From Lagopus muta (Eukaryota > Chordata > Aves > Galliformes > Phasianidae): a stretch of 64,000 nt of DNA. Every line of letters starts with the position of its first letter. Position 1 is the stretch's first letter. This document shows positions 13,939-25,003 of the stretch, piece after piece. The notes beneath the pieces were generated by a model. It had not been told where the DNA came from and did not search any database. It saw only the letters and a list, made by a program, of their open reading frames with translations. A program made the translations under genes and the position numbers. The DNA lies in assembly GCF_023343835.1 (NCBI RefSeq), contig NC_064472.1:43223799-43287798 (forward strand), in the 5' to 3' direction.

Positions 13939-14280
13939 TGGTCAGCTTGCCCTTTATAGCATCCGCTCACACCCATGCCAGGTGTACAAGCTAGATGTCT
14001 GGTGATTATGTCAAGAGGTACTGTCTGACATAAATAGTTACAATCTTTTGATTTTCTCCCTCCATGTCTGCCAAACTTATTTACACCTGCCAAGGTCTTT
14101 TGCTAATCAGAGTGAGAACGTCTTTATTTCCCAATGATACGCAGATTAAAGGAAGTGAAATACTGGACCTGGATAAATTAATTGATGGGGCCTTGGAGAG
14201 TATAAAGAAACAGGGATTGTAAATGAAAGAAAGAAATTGGGAAGAACAGTAGCAGTTGCACTAGAAGTGGTACAACTAGC

Positions 14281-14945
14281 TGAGAAGATGGCTATCATGT
14301 ACTGTAAAGCCCACCGGAGGGGAGAAACAACTGAATAAGTGGGCAATGCATTAGCTGACTGAGAAACAAAGAGTGGCAGAAATGGAAGACAAGAGAAATG
14401 CAGGCTTTGGTTCCAGACAGTAAAATTCAAATTGAAGGTAAACCAAGATATTCAAGAGAGGACCAAAAATTGATAAAGGACTTAGGAGGGCAGGTGAGAA
14501 AAGGAGGGTGGATTAGGGTTGAGAACAAAATAATAGTTCCCATCTCCCTGTTATGGGCCATAATCATGGCTGAGCAAAGGAAAAGTCACTAGGGAACCAA
14601 GATCCTGTATAAATACCCGAGCCAACAAATTGTGGCTTGGAATTTATACACCATCATTAAACAGGTAACACAGTGGTGTGAGATTTGTTTAATCCTAGAA
14701 CAGGCCCCAGGGTCCCGTTGGGACAAATAGGGAAGGGAAATTATCCTGGGTAACAATGGCAAATTGATTTCTTTGAACTCTCAAGAAAAGGGGGGTATAA
14801 GCATATACTGGTATTAAAAGACACCTTTTCAGATTGGCCAGAGGCTTTCTCTTGCAGGACCAACAAAGTGCAGGAAGTAACAAAACTATTGTTACAAGAG
14901 ATAATTCCAAGATTTGGGGTTCCAGAACATCATATATATAGTGTG
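14281..14945 (+). pseudogene. Retroviral pol remnant: end of RNase H through integrase core
   Basis: Across two frames and several stops the + strand shows the end of an RNase H domain (KAHRRGE, GNALAD). A stretch typical of the integrase N-terminus follows (KLIKDLGGQ, then a CEIC zinc-binding element near 14681). After that comes the catalytic-core block around 14786-14940, with GGYKHILVLKDTFSDWPEAF and LLLQEIIPRFGVP. In functional relatives this enzyme inserts viral DNA into host chromosomes. Here the frame is interrupted near 14330, 14370 and 14590 and the sequence ends shortly after the FGVP motif, so the third catalytic acidic residue is not visible. It is non-functional. Confidence 0.85.
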
Positions 14946-15055
14946 GATAAAAGAGCAAGCATTGTGGATCCAATACACACAAGTTAAGAAAACATCTCAA
15001 TCCCAGTGGACTATTAAGAAGGCCGGACTGCTGAAACTAAGGGTTAAGAGACAAT

Positions 15056-15583
15056 ATGTTTAGAATGTGTTTTATAGGTTGCATGTATTATGTAAGACTT
15101 GCTGTAGCCTGGCATGAAAATACAAATTTAAACATCACTAAAGGAGTAGTGGCTAGCCTAAACCCCATTGATTGTTGGATATGTACAGACTTGCCAAGCG
15201 ATGGAGGGATGGAAATCCCTCAGTATGGGATTCCCTCCACCAATTGGTCACTATGGGGTGGAGCAGGAGCTAGGCGTAAATGTGCAAATAAAATTGTGAC
15301 AATAGGAAAAAAGGATCTAAAAGGATCTAAAAGGATCTAAATTCAGTACACAACTACGGTACTTAATTCGGATTCTGTGGAACAAATTAACCAGTTGGTT
15401 ACCAAACTTTGCCTGGCTAAAGCAACTCTTCATAACTTGTGTAGTCCTACTCTTTCTTGGAATATTCATACGTTTGTTGTTTCTTGTGTATGTCTAAACA
15501 ACCAGGTGGAAATTATGAGATGTAGGAACAGCATAAGATACGCTAAAAGGTGGAAAGCGGGGTATATTTTCATAAATCCTTAG
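15056..15583 (+). pseudogene. Retroviral env remnant
   Basis: A 94-codon frame (15056-15340) contains NITKGVVASLNPIDCWICTD and IPSTNWSLW. The CWIC motif corresponds to the surface-subunit CXXC of gammaretrovirus-type envelopes. A second frame (15377-15583) begins EQINQLVTKLCLAKATLHNL and continues towards the 3' end where a transmembrane subunit would lie, but no intact membrane anchor is evident. The fusion-peptide and immunosuppressive regions are not recognisable, so most of env has been deleted. A decamer repeated three times (15311-15340) sits where the two frames separate. Confidence 0.7.
15311..15340. repeat. Three tandem copies of a 10-bp unit (aaggatctaa)
   Basis: Three perfect copies of aaggatctaa occur within the env remnant. 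This looks like replication slippage after the provirus lost function. Confidence 0.9.
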
Positions 15584-15623
15584 GAGAGAATGATATCTAA
15601 CAACACGAAGACTGCTAGATTAT

Positions 15624-15641
15624 AGAAAAGGGGGGAATTGA
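15624..15641 (+). promoter_or_regulatory. Polypurine tract of the provirus
   Basis: The sequence agaaaaggggggaattga lies directly before the TG that opens the 3' LTR. This is the expected position and composition of a retroviral plus-strand primer site. It fixes the orientation of the provirus as + and marks the left end of the 3' LTR. Confidence 0.85.
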
Positions 15642-15871
15642 TGTGGAACATATTTATTTAGAATTGTTTCAGAACAGCATTCACTTAATTATGAACTAGG
15701 TAAGCAGGTGTAGACTGAACAAAGGCAATGACAGGCACTACAGGGAGGGCTTGACTCACCCACCCCTCCTAGCAATGGCCCAGAGAAGGTGGAGGGGGGG
15801 CAGTGAGCCAAAGAATGCAGCCTTATTTCTCTCATGCCACTCCAGGTACTCACGTGCTCACATATTGGTCA
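15642..15871 (+). repeat. 3' LTR of the defective provirus
   Basis: It begins TGTGGAACATA immediately after the polypurine tract and ends CATATTGGTCA. It is the partner of the repeat at 13279. A central pyrimidine-rich block (ctcacccacccctcctagca) is not matched in the left copy. Confidence 0.85.
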
Positions 15872-17184
15872 TCCTAACTTTGAATCTTGTGAAAAATGAA
15901 CAGCTTAGTACATTTTATAAAATATTTTTTCCATTTTCATTGCATATTTGAAGTTCTAAGGTTCTTTAATTATGGGAATGCTTGAGTAGTGTACTAACAA
16001 ATTGTACTGCATTCGTTCTTTTCTATAATGAATGTAATGTACTTTTGAGCAAATTAATGGAAGTGCAAACCAAGGGTCAGTAGTTTAACGTAATGAAGAA
16101 TAAAAGCCATCTGAATCTGCATGGTGCATCATTAATAATCAGGTGACAACTCTTGTAACACTTGTAAGGTCAAGATGACTTTCTTAAGGAACAAGATGAA
16201 CAGAAGCATTTAATTTTAAAACTAGAGGAGGAAAAAAGAGGAGTTAAAGGCAAGAATGCTCAGCTAACAGGTGCAGGTGTCAAGAAGTCATTCATCTGAA
16301 ATCTGTCACCATCAACAGAGAAAGGTGCACTGTGTTCTTGAACTTTTGTGACCCCAGCATTTGTTCCCTCAGGCTTTTTAGAAAGCAAAGATCAGGTAAG
16401 GAGTTTGCAATTCATCTAGTATTTGTAAGCTTATTGTTAAACCTGTTACAGTGTAATGAGTCTTCACTGCTTGTTATGTGCATGAGCGTAGTTGTGCACT
16501 GGATTGAATTAGAATAATGTTGCATGCACTGTTTATTGTACAGCAATATCTGGGCTACAACGCCATGTGTTTTTTATCCTACTGTAAGCTACCTAAGCAA
16601 ATGCAATTGGATTACTGCATGCACTTCAGAAAACCATGCCTGTCTTTGCAGTGCAAAACACATTGCATAGTAAATAAATGGCATGCAGTGTCAATAACAA
16701 GTAGAACAGGGGTGCAAAGTATTTCATACTAGCACTGAACCGAAATCCATACTCTTATCTTCTCTGCAGCTATGCAATGCTGAATGGTTTGAAAGAGATT
16801 CCTCTACATATCTGGGGCATGACCCCATCTTCATTAAGAGTGAAAATCTAACTCATTTATGACAATATCCCAATCTCTTGAAGGGGTAAGAATGCAAATC
16901 CATGCTTCTGAGTTTATTCAATGCTAAACCACATGAATAAAATTTGGTTCATGAAGTGTTTCCTTCAAACGTATTTGTTGTTTCAGAAATTCACTATCAA
17001 CAAGCATCAGTGAAAAATGACTGAAGACACTGGAAAGGAAGATGCTTCCACTGTGTTTTCAGAGGATGGATAGTGATATAGGTTGGTTTGTCTAGCAATA
17101 GGGATTAGTACATTAGTTTAAGAACTAATATAAACTAAGTTTAGCAAAAGGAATCCACAAATGATAATTCTAAAACTTTCCATT

Positions 17185-17335
17185 TCAGCTTTATTGGGTG
17201 AACAGTATTGTTTTTCCTCAATAATTCTGCACTGGGGACATAATAGAATATTTTCATTTTCTGCCTCAATGATTTTGCCTTATGAGATGTACTGGAGTCA
17301 CAATAGAATGCTTTTATCTTTTACCTCAAAACATG
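17185..17335. repeat. Degenerate direct repeat
   Basis: Two diverged copies of a module of the form actgg..tca.aatagaat..tttt..ttt...cctcaa lie about 61 bp apart (around 17230 and 17291). A weaker relative, gtattgtttttcctcaata, precedes them. It could be an old minisatellite or a remnant of an unidentified transposon. Confidence 0.5.
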
Positions 17336-19014
17336 CTGGGACGTTTTCCTCAGATTCCACATACATTGTTGTTAAAAAGCGGTTCACTGTGGTCTAATAA
17401 GCAGTGGAAATCTTCCAAATTGGAGAAAAGTTAATGAAAGTGAGTCAAAGGCTTCCATGATGAAGCTGATGGTGAAAAAAGGGAAGAAGTAGGTGGGCAC
17501 TTGACCACCCTGAATACCACTTAGCATTCCCAAAGGAACATTAGCATATATCTATGTGCTCTTGAAAAGTAGTGAATATATATGCCAAAGTACTGCATAT
17601 CTTAACTGTTTAAATATAGAACCTGAACTCTGAGAGCGTAGGCTTTCTTGTCAAGCTGCTCGACGTGCTTCGTGAGGAATGCCAAAGGAATGCCACTTTC
17701 TAACACCACATAGGAGTTACAGAGTTTTCTTCTCAGATTTTGGATGACTATATGTACCACATATCATCTTCAGAGAGTTCTGAGCCCAGCTTTCTTGATA
17801 TCAAGCCCTCTGGTGTAGAAGGTGCATGTCGTCTGCCCCTGCTTTTTGCTGTGTGGACTCTGGGTGTGGGGCAGTAGGGAAGGACTAGTTTACATGAAAA
17901 CACAGAGCACAGCATCCTGGGTACGTGGCTCCACAGGGCAGAGCTGGGAACAGCAATGGTCTGCTTTCCATGGGCACACTTACCTTGGGGCCAAAGCCCT
18001 GGGAAGGAAGGTTGCTGGCCACTGCCGCTTTACCAGGAAGCAGTACTCCTGGAGGTGGATGGAGTCATCCTCATAATTCAGACAACAGGTCATTAAGTGA
18101 GGCAGTGATGGCTGAAGCTGCTGAATATGTCAGGGAATAACTTACATTTGCTTGTTTAGCTGTCAGTAGCACGGAAGCAGACTAGAATAAAAAGGGTTTT
18201 GTATGCCTAATATTTATATCTTTCATTAGGATGTGTTACTTCTGGGGAAAAATGTTAACTGTTTTTTGGATTCATTTGACTAATGCATGGCAATGCAAAG
18301 CCTGAGTGAGAGTAATTAATTGAGTTCTCCCTCTCCACTTGCCTTCATGAGAAAAAGCCCTCAGAGAATTGGAAAGCTGAAGAATCTGAAGCTAAACGTT
18401 CAAGGAAGCAGTTACAGTTATAGCAGAGTGTCTTAGCATACTCTCAAATTTTGTTAATAGCACCAAGTGGTCTGATTACACAGAGAAATTTATGCCTTTT
18501 ATGTGACATGTCTTGTCATACCAGACAGTTCATCAACATCAGGTAGAACTTTTAGGCAGATATATCTTGTATATTTGTAAAATGTCATAAATCTTATGAG
18601 ATTGCATGATTGCATGAAAGCACAATGTTAGAATGTTTATATTCTAATAATATCTTCCAAGACTCCTTTTTTATTTCCAAAGTCCTGTTTTAGATGTTAA
18701 ACCAATTAGGAGTAAAGGAAAATATTCTTTAGATCAATTTTTTAAATTTTATTTTTGTTAGGCTTACTATGCCTTTCCTTTGAAATGTCTGCTACAGGCT
18801 GTTTTTTTGAGAGGATGCTATACTAAATGACCTGGCTGGACTCAGTCTGGAGGTTATTTTGATCCCTATCCAGATCCTGTCCCTCTTCCTGACAACTACC
18901 AGAATAAACAGCAAGAGACCAGGCTGAATGGAAGAAGGCCTGGAGATCACAAAGGTGAAAGGATTGGAGCTATCTATCTAACAGTTTAAGCCTCCAAGTA
19001 CATCTTTTTCTCTT

Positions 19015-19076
19015 TTTTCTTTCTTCTTCTTCTTCTTCTTCTCTTCTCTTCTCTTTTTTTTTTTTTTTTTTTTTTG
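19015..19076. repeat. Polypyrimidine tract: CTT repeats followed by a long T run
   Basis: Consecutive ttctttcttcttcttcttc and cttctcttctctt blocks run into more than twenty T residues. The composition is that of a slippage-prone simple repeat inside a SHC3 intron. Confidence 0.95.
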
Positions 19077-22000
19077 GTCTTATTCCTGACGGAAAGTTGT
19101 GCAAAAGGAAAGGTTTTGGTGGGTACGCATTCAGAATCAAGGTTTTTTATATCTCTACTTTATATCCCCAAAGCTGTAAACTATTTCAAGAGCTTTCCTC
19201 TTTGAAAGATACCCCAGATTTTGGACCAAGATTATCAGAGACAAAGCAATATTCAATTGCTTATGACCATATTCTCAGCAGCCTTTTTGGTGTCACCTGT
19301 TGGTAACATACATTTGACAAAACTGTAAGTTAAAAATTACAGTGGTTACTGCAGTTTTCTAAGTGCTAAGCTTACTGTGTGTGCATGCAGAATGAAGTGA
19401 TAAGGTGGGTGGACAAACAGTTTTCACTGTGCCTTTGTAAAAACCAGGGCATTGTTCAGAACCACTGTCTTGGGAGATACCATCAAAAGCAGCTGAATAT
19501 CTCTGCTAGTGATGAATGGAACAGAGCAAGTTTCTGAAACGTGATAAGAAGATAAAGATGGCATTAAAATTGCCTCAAATGTCCCTTTAAGTTAGATTAC
19601 GTATGCTGTCATAAGGCAAATGGAGGGACTACATTTATTTTTTCTGAGAGAGATGCTGAGTCATTTCAAGGTAGAATATGTCAGTCTGGGGAAATGCACA
19701 CTTGTAATTTTTCACTGGATATATTTGCATGTTGAAAATATTTTCAAAATGCAAAACAAGTTTTGTGCCAAGAAAGTGACTCCACAGTATGACCATCTGC
19801 AGAATAGGAAATACCCTTGGACAGATTTGGAACTCAGCATTTGGTTCCGCATGCAGATAGCACAGTAACTAATTTTAGAAGATATCTGGATTAATTCTGG
19901 TGTTAGCCTCTGCCCAGTGATTAAAATGGCATATGGCAATTTATTTAATAAAATTTTTCCTGAAGTTCCCAGTATTTTCACCAAAAGCATTAACTCAAAT
20001 CTTGCAATTGTTTGAGTAGATTTAGTATTCATAGTGTTTTTAAAAATGGGCTTAATACAAATTGTCAAATTTCAGTTCAAATTACCTGCTTACCTGACAT
20101 GCGTCTCAATGTGCTGTCACCTTTCTCAGGTCTTCCTTCCACTTCCAGCATTCACCGCATTTGGGAACGCTGAGTTCAGTAAAACTAGTATTTTACTGAA
20201 AGGAAGGACTGTTACAGGAAAATCTATAGTGCTTTGTTATTGAATAGGAGGATGTGTGCCATGGCTTTTCCGCTGTTCTGTGCTCTCTCAGCAGGGCCAC
20301 AGAAACCAAGGCTGTCCTGCTGTCCCCAGCCCTTCTAGAGCTGGTTCATTTTCTGTTGCACAATCAAGCCATGGTTTTGATCAAGAAGGGTCCTTGAGTC
20401 AGATCGATCTGTTGAGTTACGTGCTTTATGCCTGGTAACTTGGAGATGCCAAATACAAAAGGCAGTACTAGAAATATTACAAACCGCAACCCTGCGCCAG
20501 AAAAACTGCATACTTATAAACAGTTTTGGCCAGGCCAGAAAATTTCCTTTTCTTCCTGCTCACTTCACACTGCTGCAAAAGATAGAAAATGAGGGAGGCA
20601 ATAGGAAGAGAAAGGAAATTATGGACAAATTTAAAGCACACTGAATCTAAAATGCAAAGCCTTTTTGTAATAGGCAAAATGTATGAGGGATCTTACTATG
20701 TCCGTTGTGCCACTGATAACAGTAAGGATGGGGACAAAGAGGATGAAGTTCTGGTGGTGCATCTGTGACAGCAGTTTGCAGTGGGGGAAGGACAACTCTC
20801 TCCTTGGCAGGAGTCTTGGGCTTCCTGCCACGTTGCCTTCAAAGGGTGCAGTGCAGTTTAAGAAGGAGGTGGAAAACAACAATGTTGAGTTCAGTGACAA
20901 GATAAAGACCTCTGTATAAAATAATGTCTGCTGGTTTTGTAATACTAGGAAAATCTTTTCTGACAGAGAAGAAGAAAATTTATTTTCGTCATTACATTTT
21001 CAGAAATAACCTATGTCTGAGTATCTCATGGCAATAAGCATTTGTGATGCTTGTGTGCTCTATTTCTAAGACTTATCAGAGCTGCTTATTTAAACAAACT
21101 TTTTTACCTTCTAGTAGCTGCTTTAACTAAAAGATTTATTTGGGTTCGAAGAAGTGCTGTTTTGAATGTAGGAACGGGGCACTGTACTGTGAAATGGGCT
21201 GCTAATGTAGCTGTGATGGTATAAGGACATAGACAAGGCAGAATTTGTAGCGAGAGGCAATTTTATTAGATGAGCAGATGTAGCTGGGAGAAAAAACAAG
21301 CTCTCCTCTAGACCTGAAGAAAGGATCTGAAAGCTTTTTGATTATTTGTTTCATGAAATCTTGCTTCAGAGTGGCAGGACTTTAAACCTGCTGCAAGGCC
21401 TGTTACTCCCTTACCCTCCTCCCAAAAAACATGCAGTTCTTTCAGATTACTTGAACTTTGGCCTGCCCTAAGTAAAACCAACCCAGACACAACTATATAT
21501 TAATTACTGAGTACGTATAGGTAAATCTGTGACATTTGCTCAGCTATTACGTATTGAATGATGAAACATATATGATGTTTCTCTCCAGACTCTCTTGTTG
21601 ATCCTAGGCATTCACTTAATGTGTTGTTGAAAAAACATCCTGTATATGGCACAAAATTAAAATAATACATATTCTTATCAAGATTGTGTTTCTATGCTTT
21701 GAGTATTTTGACTGTTCTTTATTTCACAGTTAATTGCATTTCATTCTATATATTTTTGGCATAAAATACACACTTTTTGCAAGATTTTAGGTCTAGAGAC
21801 AATGAGCTATTATTCCCAATTTATATTTAAATAAACAAGAGTTGCAATCAGCTTTACTGGACTCCATGCAACAATTCTATATTGCAGTGTCAGTGGTGCA
21901 GGTCTATTAATAGTACAGTTAGCACTGTAGATAATTGTCACAGGAATGTCTGGATATGCACAGTAGCACATTTTAAACAACAGCCAGATGATTGACCATT

Positions 22001-22811
22001 TTTGTAATCTTTTAAGTACCGAAAGTAAATAAAGGATTTGTTGTTGCTGTACAATTTGAAAAAAAATTAGTAGTACATGGTTACTCTCCTCATTCAAATT
22101 CACTTTCAATGTGATTTTCTTTCACTGAATGTTGTATATGGTGCGAAGAATGAAGAAAACAGAGGAAAAGTGTGTAGGGCACTAATTTTGATTACAATAG
22201 CAAAAATATCATGAATAAATTACTTAGCTCATATTGAATATATTATCAATTCAAATTGTGTCAAAACATACTTTGTACACCATGTGTATTACCAAGAATA
22301 TTGCAGGTTTCTGATATTGTCTAAAGCCAAAAAGGTGGTTTTGCTGTGTCTGAAGAAGTGCGTAGTGAGATAAAGAATTGTTACTAACCCTTGTTTTACA
22401 GGAAAGTATTCAAATAAAGGTGTAAAGCAATGTTAATTAAATGCATGTATTGTGTTCTGATTCCTCGTGGCCTAGTAAGATACAGGAATGAGAAGTGGAA
22501 GAAAGTATTAAAATAAATATTGTAATTTAAAGTGATGAAAGATATTTTTTGTAGTGTGAGGAAATATTTTTATCCTTTGCAGTTTTCAAAGTATTTTTCC
22601 TTGCATTAATGCTGGGCTGCTTGTTGCCTTCTGCTTTACTCTGAAGTAGTCTAAATCAGAATAGTGGGTCTGTTACTGATGAGGAGAGCTCACTGACTCG
22701 CTAACTGTCCTCACATGTGAACAGAGATTCTGTCTTTTCTAGTGCATTTCAGAAGTACAATGAAGAAACCCACATGTTCATTTGCCATAAACCTTTTTTC
22801 TGCCTTTTCAG

Positions 22812-22875
22812 GGAAGCAATCAGTCGTGTTTGTGAAGCTGTACCTGGTGCCAAAGGAGCCTCCAAGAAACGAAAG
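22812..22875 (+). CDS. SHC3: SHC3 coding exon (PTB domain, EAISRVCEAVPGAKG helix)
   Basis: The 64-nt exon completes the split Arg codon and adds 21 residues, EAISRVCEAVPGAKGASKKR plus Lys. It lies between a ttttcag acceptor and a gtattc donor. SHC paralogs have EAI.(L/R)VCEAVPGAKGA..RRK here, so the basic tail before the intron is expected. A longer open frame around it (22717-23067) is only read-through into flanking introns. Confidence 0.95.
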
Positions 22876-24883
22876 GTATTCTTCCCTTCTTGTAGTGAAG
22901 TTGACTGTTTTTTCCTAGTTCACCCCAAGGAGACCAGCACAGCAGGCAGGAAACTTAAAGCAGCTTTGAGAATTGCAGATCATTATGTATTTAAAGTATT
23001 TGCTCTTCTTACACACTGTATGCTGCTTCTCTCTCTTTGTCAGAATCTTCTTTCACAGGAATCTTGAAGTAGGAGTACATCTCAGAAACAGACTGAAGCT
23101 TGTTCCTACTGTAGAAACTCCATTTGTGTGTGTGTGTTTTCTTTTGTAGATTTGCAGGTGAAAGGCTAAAACCAAACAAAATGGGATGCCTTTTCATTCA
23201 ATACATGAGCGAATTGTGAAAATCCATACTGGAAACTACTGAAGAGTTCAAAAGTATACATTATTTTGAAAGTGACTAGATCTGTTTAAGGAGCATAGCT
23301 CTTCTGATGACATTTAAAGAGTTTGGAAATTGCTAGTTACTGGAAATTGAAAGAATGTGCCCAGCAATTTCCTGTTTCACATGCTCTTCCCTGAGCAACA
23401 TTGGCCTAGCGCACTGATTACTATACTTTGATTCTTATGTGTAGTGCGAATTAGGATCTGCAAACAAGGAATGGAGGAGGCCTCAGCTTGGCCCCTGCAG
23501 CACCATACGCTCTTCTACATGCCCATGAGCAAAGTTGGGATTCAATGCTAAGCCTCAGGGAGAGAGTGCAGAATGAAATTAACTGTAACTGTTGTGTGTG
23601 TTTCTGGATGCAGAAGAACAGGCAGGTGAAAGTGAGGTCTGCCTGCTTGCCACTGCCTGGCCATCTTTGCAGTCCCCACAGAATAGAGAGACTGAATTCT
23701 GCTTCTGCAATAGGTAATGTTCCCAAAATAAGGCAATGGAACCACATCTGTGACAGCATAATTGGAAATTGTCTCAGAATTGAAGTTGTGATTCTTGTCT
23801 TCTCCAGGAAATTTATCTCATTGGCAGTGTTAGGTTCTCCAGCCTTGATTTTTAAACCAAAAAAGGCAAAATGCCTTTTTTGTAAGTGTTCTATCATACA
23901 AAATGTAGGAATCTTACACGCCTAGTGAGACACTATATTACTATGTTTAGGAGTAGTGTCACTTATTAGTTGTGAAAATGAAGTACTGTTCTTAAAATAA
24001 ATCTACTGGTGGAGAAGAAATTTTGCCCAGCAACAGAATATCAGCAAAACGTTAAAGACAAGTTATCTGTTGTCATGGTGTAACTTCCATGGTTTTGCCT
24101 CTACTGGTTACTGATCTGGTTAAGGAGGCTTCTTGAGGACAGTGGCACCATTAAGTGGGGATCATCAGGCATTAGCTGGGAAGGGTTTAAAAAAGAAAGA
24201 ATAGTTAGAAGAGCTTGTTTTAGAAAGCTTCTTGTGAAAATACTGTCTCTGTAACAATATGAATTAAAACCCATGGAGCACAGATGTTGCATGCAAGTAA
24301 TAAGTAGTCAGTGTGTTTTTAATCAATCAAACTGAAACGAAAAAGTTAGCAATGAATTTAAGCTTTAAGGAGTACAAGATTGGCCAGTGTGGTAGAGACA
24401 AAGCTTACCAGCCTTGCAGGCACTGTATCTCAGATACATTGGCAGAGGAACACTGCCTTCAGTCACAGCTCTGCTTTCATAATCTCATTACCAACATGCA
24501 TGTGCAGCTGTATATCTGCAGTGAGTGCATGGCTTGGTCTGCTGTTTCTGCAGGGCAGCCTGCTTTTCAGGCTGCATCAACCTAGACAAGACAGCTGTAT
24601 GAGCTGCCAGAAGTGGGAAGTTTGTGACCTATGTAACTGCTCTGAGGTAACCCCTCAGGTTACACTTTGATCAGGCATCAGGGTATACCTACCTAACTTG
24701 TAATCACTATTAGTAGTAGTAGTATAAATGAGATAATATCTCGAGAGGAAAATAGCTGTTCCAATGAAGTGATCTTTCAAAGGTTAGCAGCTTTTTAGAA
24801 GTTTTATTGTTTGGGATAACCCTATCTACAAGAAAGGTCACCCAAGTAAATGGAGCAAAAATATGCTTTTCCTCCCCCAACAG
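22876..24883 (+). other. SHC3: SHC3 intron (2.0 kb)
   Basis: It is bounded by gtattc and a cctcccccaacag acceptor. It contains a region open in both directions (23451-23925) without recognisable similarity. I saw no repeat of known family. Confidence 0.75.
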
Positions 24884-25003
24884 ACACCGAACAAAGTTCT
24901 GTCCAGCATCTTGGGAAAGAGCAATCTTCAGTTTGCAGGAATGAGCATAATGCTGAATATTTCTACTGCAAGCTTAAACCTTATGACTCCTGATATGAAA
25001 CAG
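24884..25003 (+). CDS. SHC3: SHC3 coding exon (PTB core, SSILGKSNLQFAGM)
   Basis: The 120-nt, phase-0 exon encodes 40 residues from TPNKVLSSILGKSNLQFAGM to LMTPDMKQ. It lies between a polypyrimidine acceptor and a gtgagt donor. The block SSILG.SNL.FAGM.I.L..STSSLNLM is a hallmark of the central PTB beta-sheet in all SHC proteins. Confidence 0.96.

Larger units (their letters stand above)
13279..15871 (+). mobile_element. Internally deleted gammaretrovirus-like endogenous provirus carrying an antisense PLCG1-like segment
   Basis: Two related repeats of 228 and 230 bp (13279-13506 and 15642-15871) begin TGTGGAA and end GGTTCA/GGTCA. They bracket about 2.1 kb of internal sequence, and a polypurine tract sits immediately before the right copy. 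The internal + strand shows a decayed RNase H tail, an HHCC/integrase core and an envelope remnant with a CWIC motif. Gag, most of pol and most of env are missing. The space behind the left LTR instead holds a - strand segment resembling the PLCG1 SH2 region. Multiple stop codons break the viral frames and the two LTRs differ at many positions, so the insertion is old and defective. I found no clear target-site duplication: the bases just outside the two LTRs (ttgc and tcct) do not match. Gammaretrovirus-like is inferred from the integrase and CWIC features. Confidence 0.85.
9735..22811 (+). other. SHC3: Large SHC3 intron (13 kb) with a defective endogenous retrovirus
   Basis: The intron runs from a gtaaga donor to a ttttcag acceptor. 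Apart from the provirus at 13279-15871 it holds simple repeats: a T run at 9859-9891, (GT)n at 10949-10975, a CTT/T tract near 19015-19076 and a degenerate repeat near 17.2 kb. Several ORFs of 60-142 codons occur, but none has a recognisable domain, and the longest (10951-11379) begins inside the GT microsatellite. I see no further gene. Confidence 0.75.

Noticed and set aside
13279..15871. The provirus as an active element or as a source of a usable viral protein
   Set aside because: Gag is absent, pol and env are fragments with several stops and frame changes, and the LTRs have diverged.
19712..20068. 118-codon - strand frame in the large intron
   Set aside because: No similarity recognised, biased composition expected from AT-rich DNA, and a competing + strand frame of similar quality.
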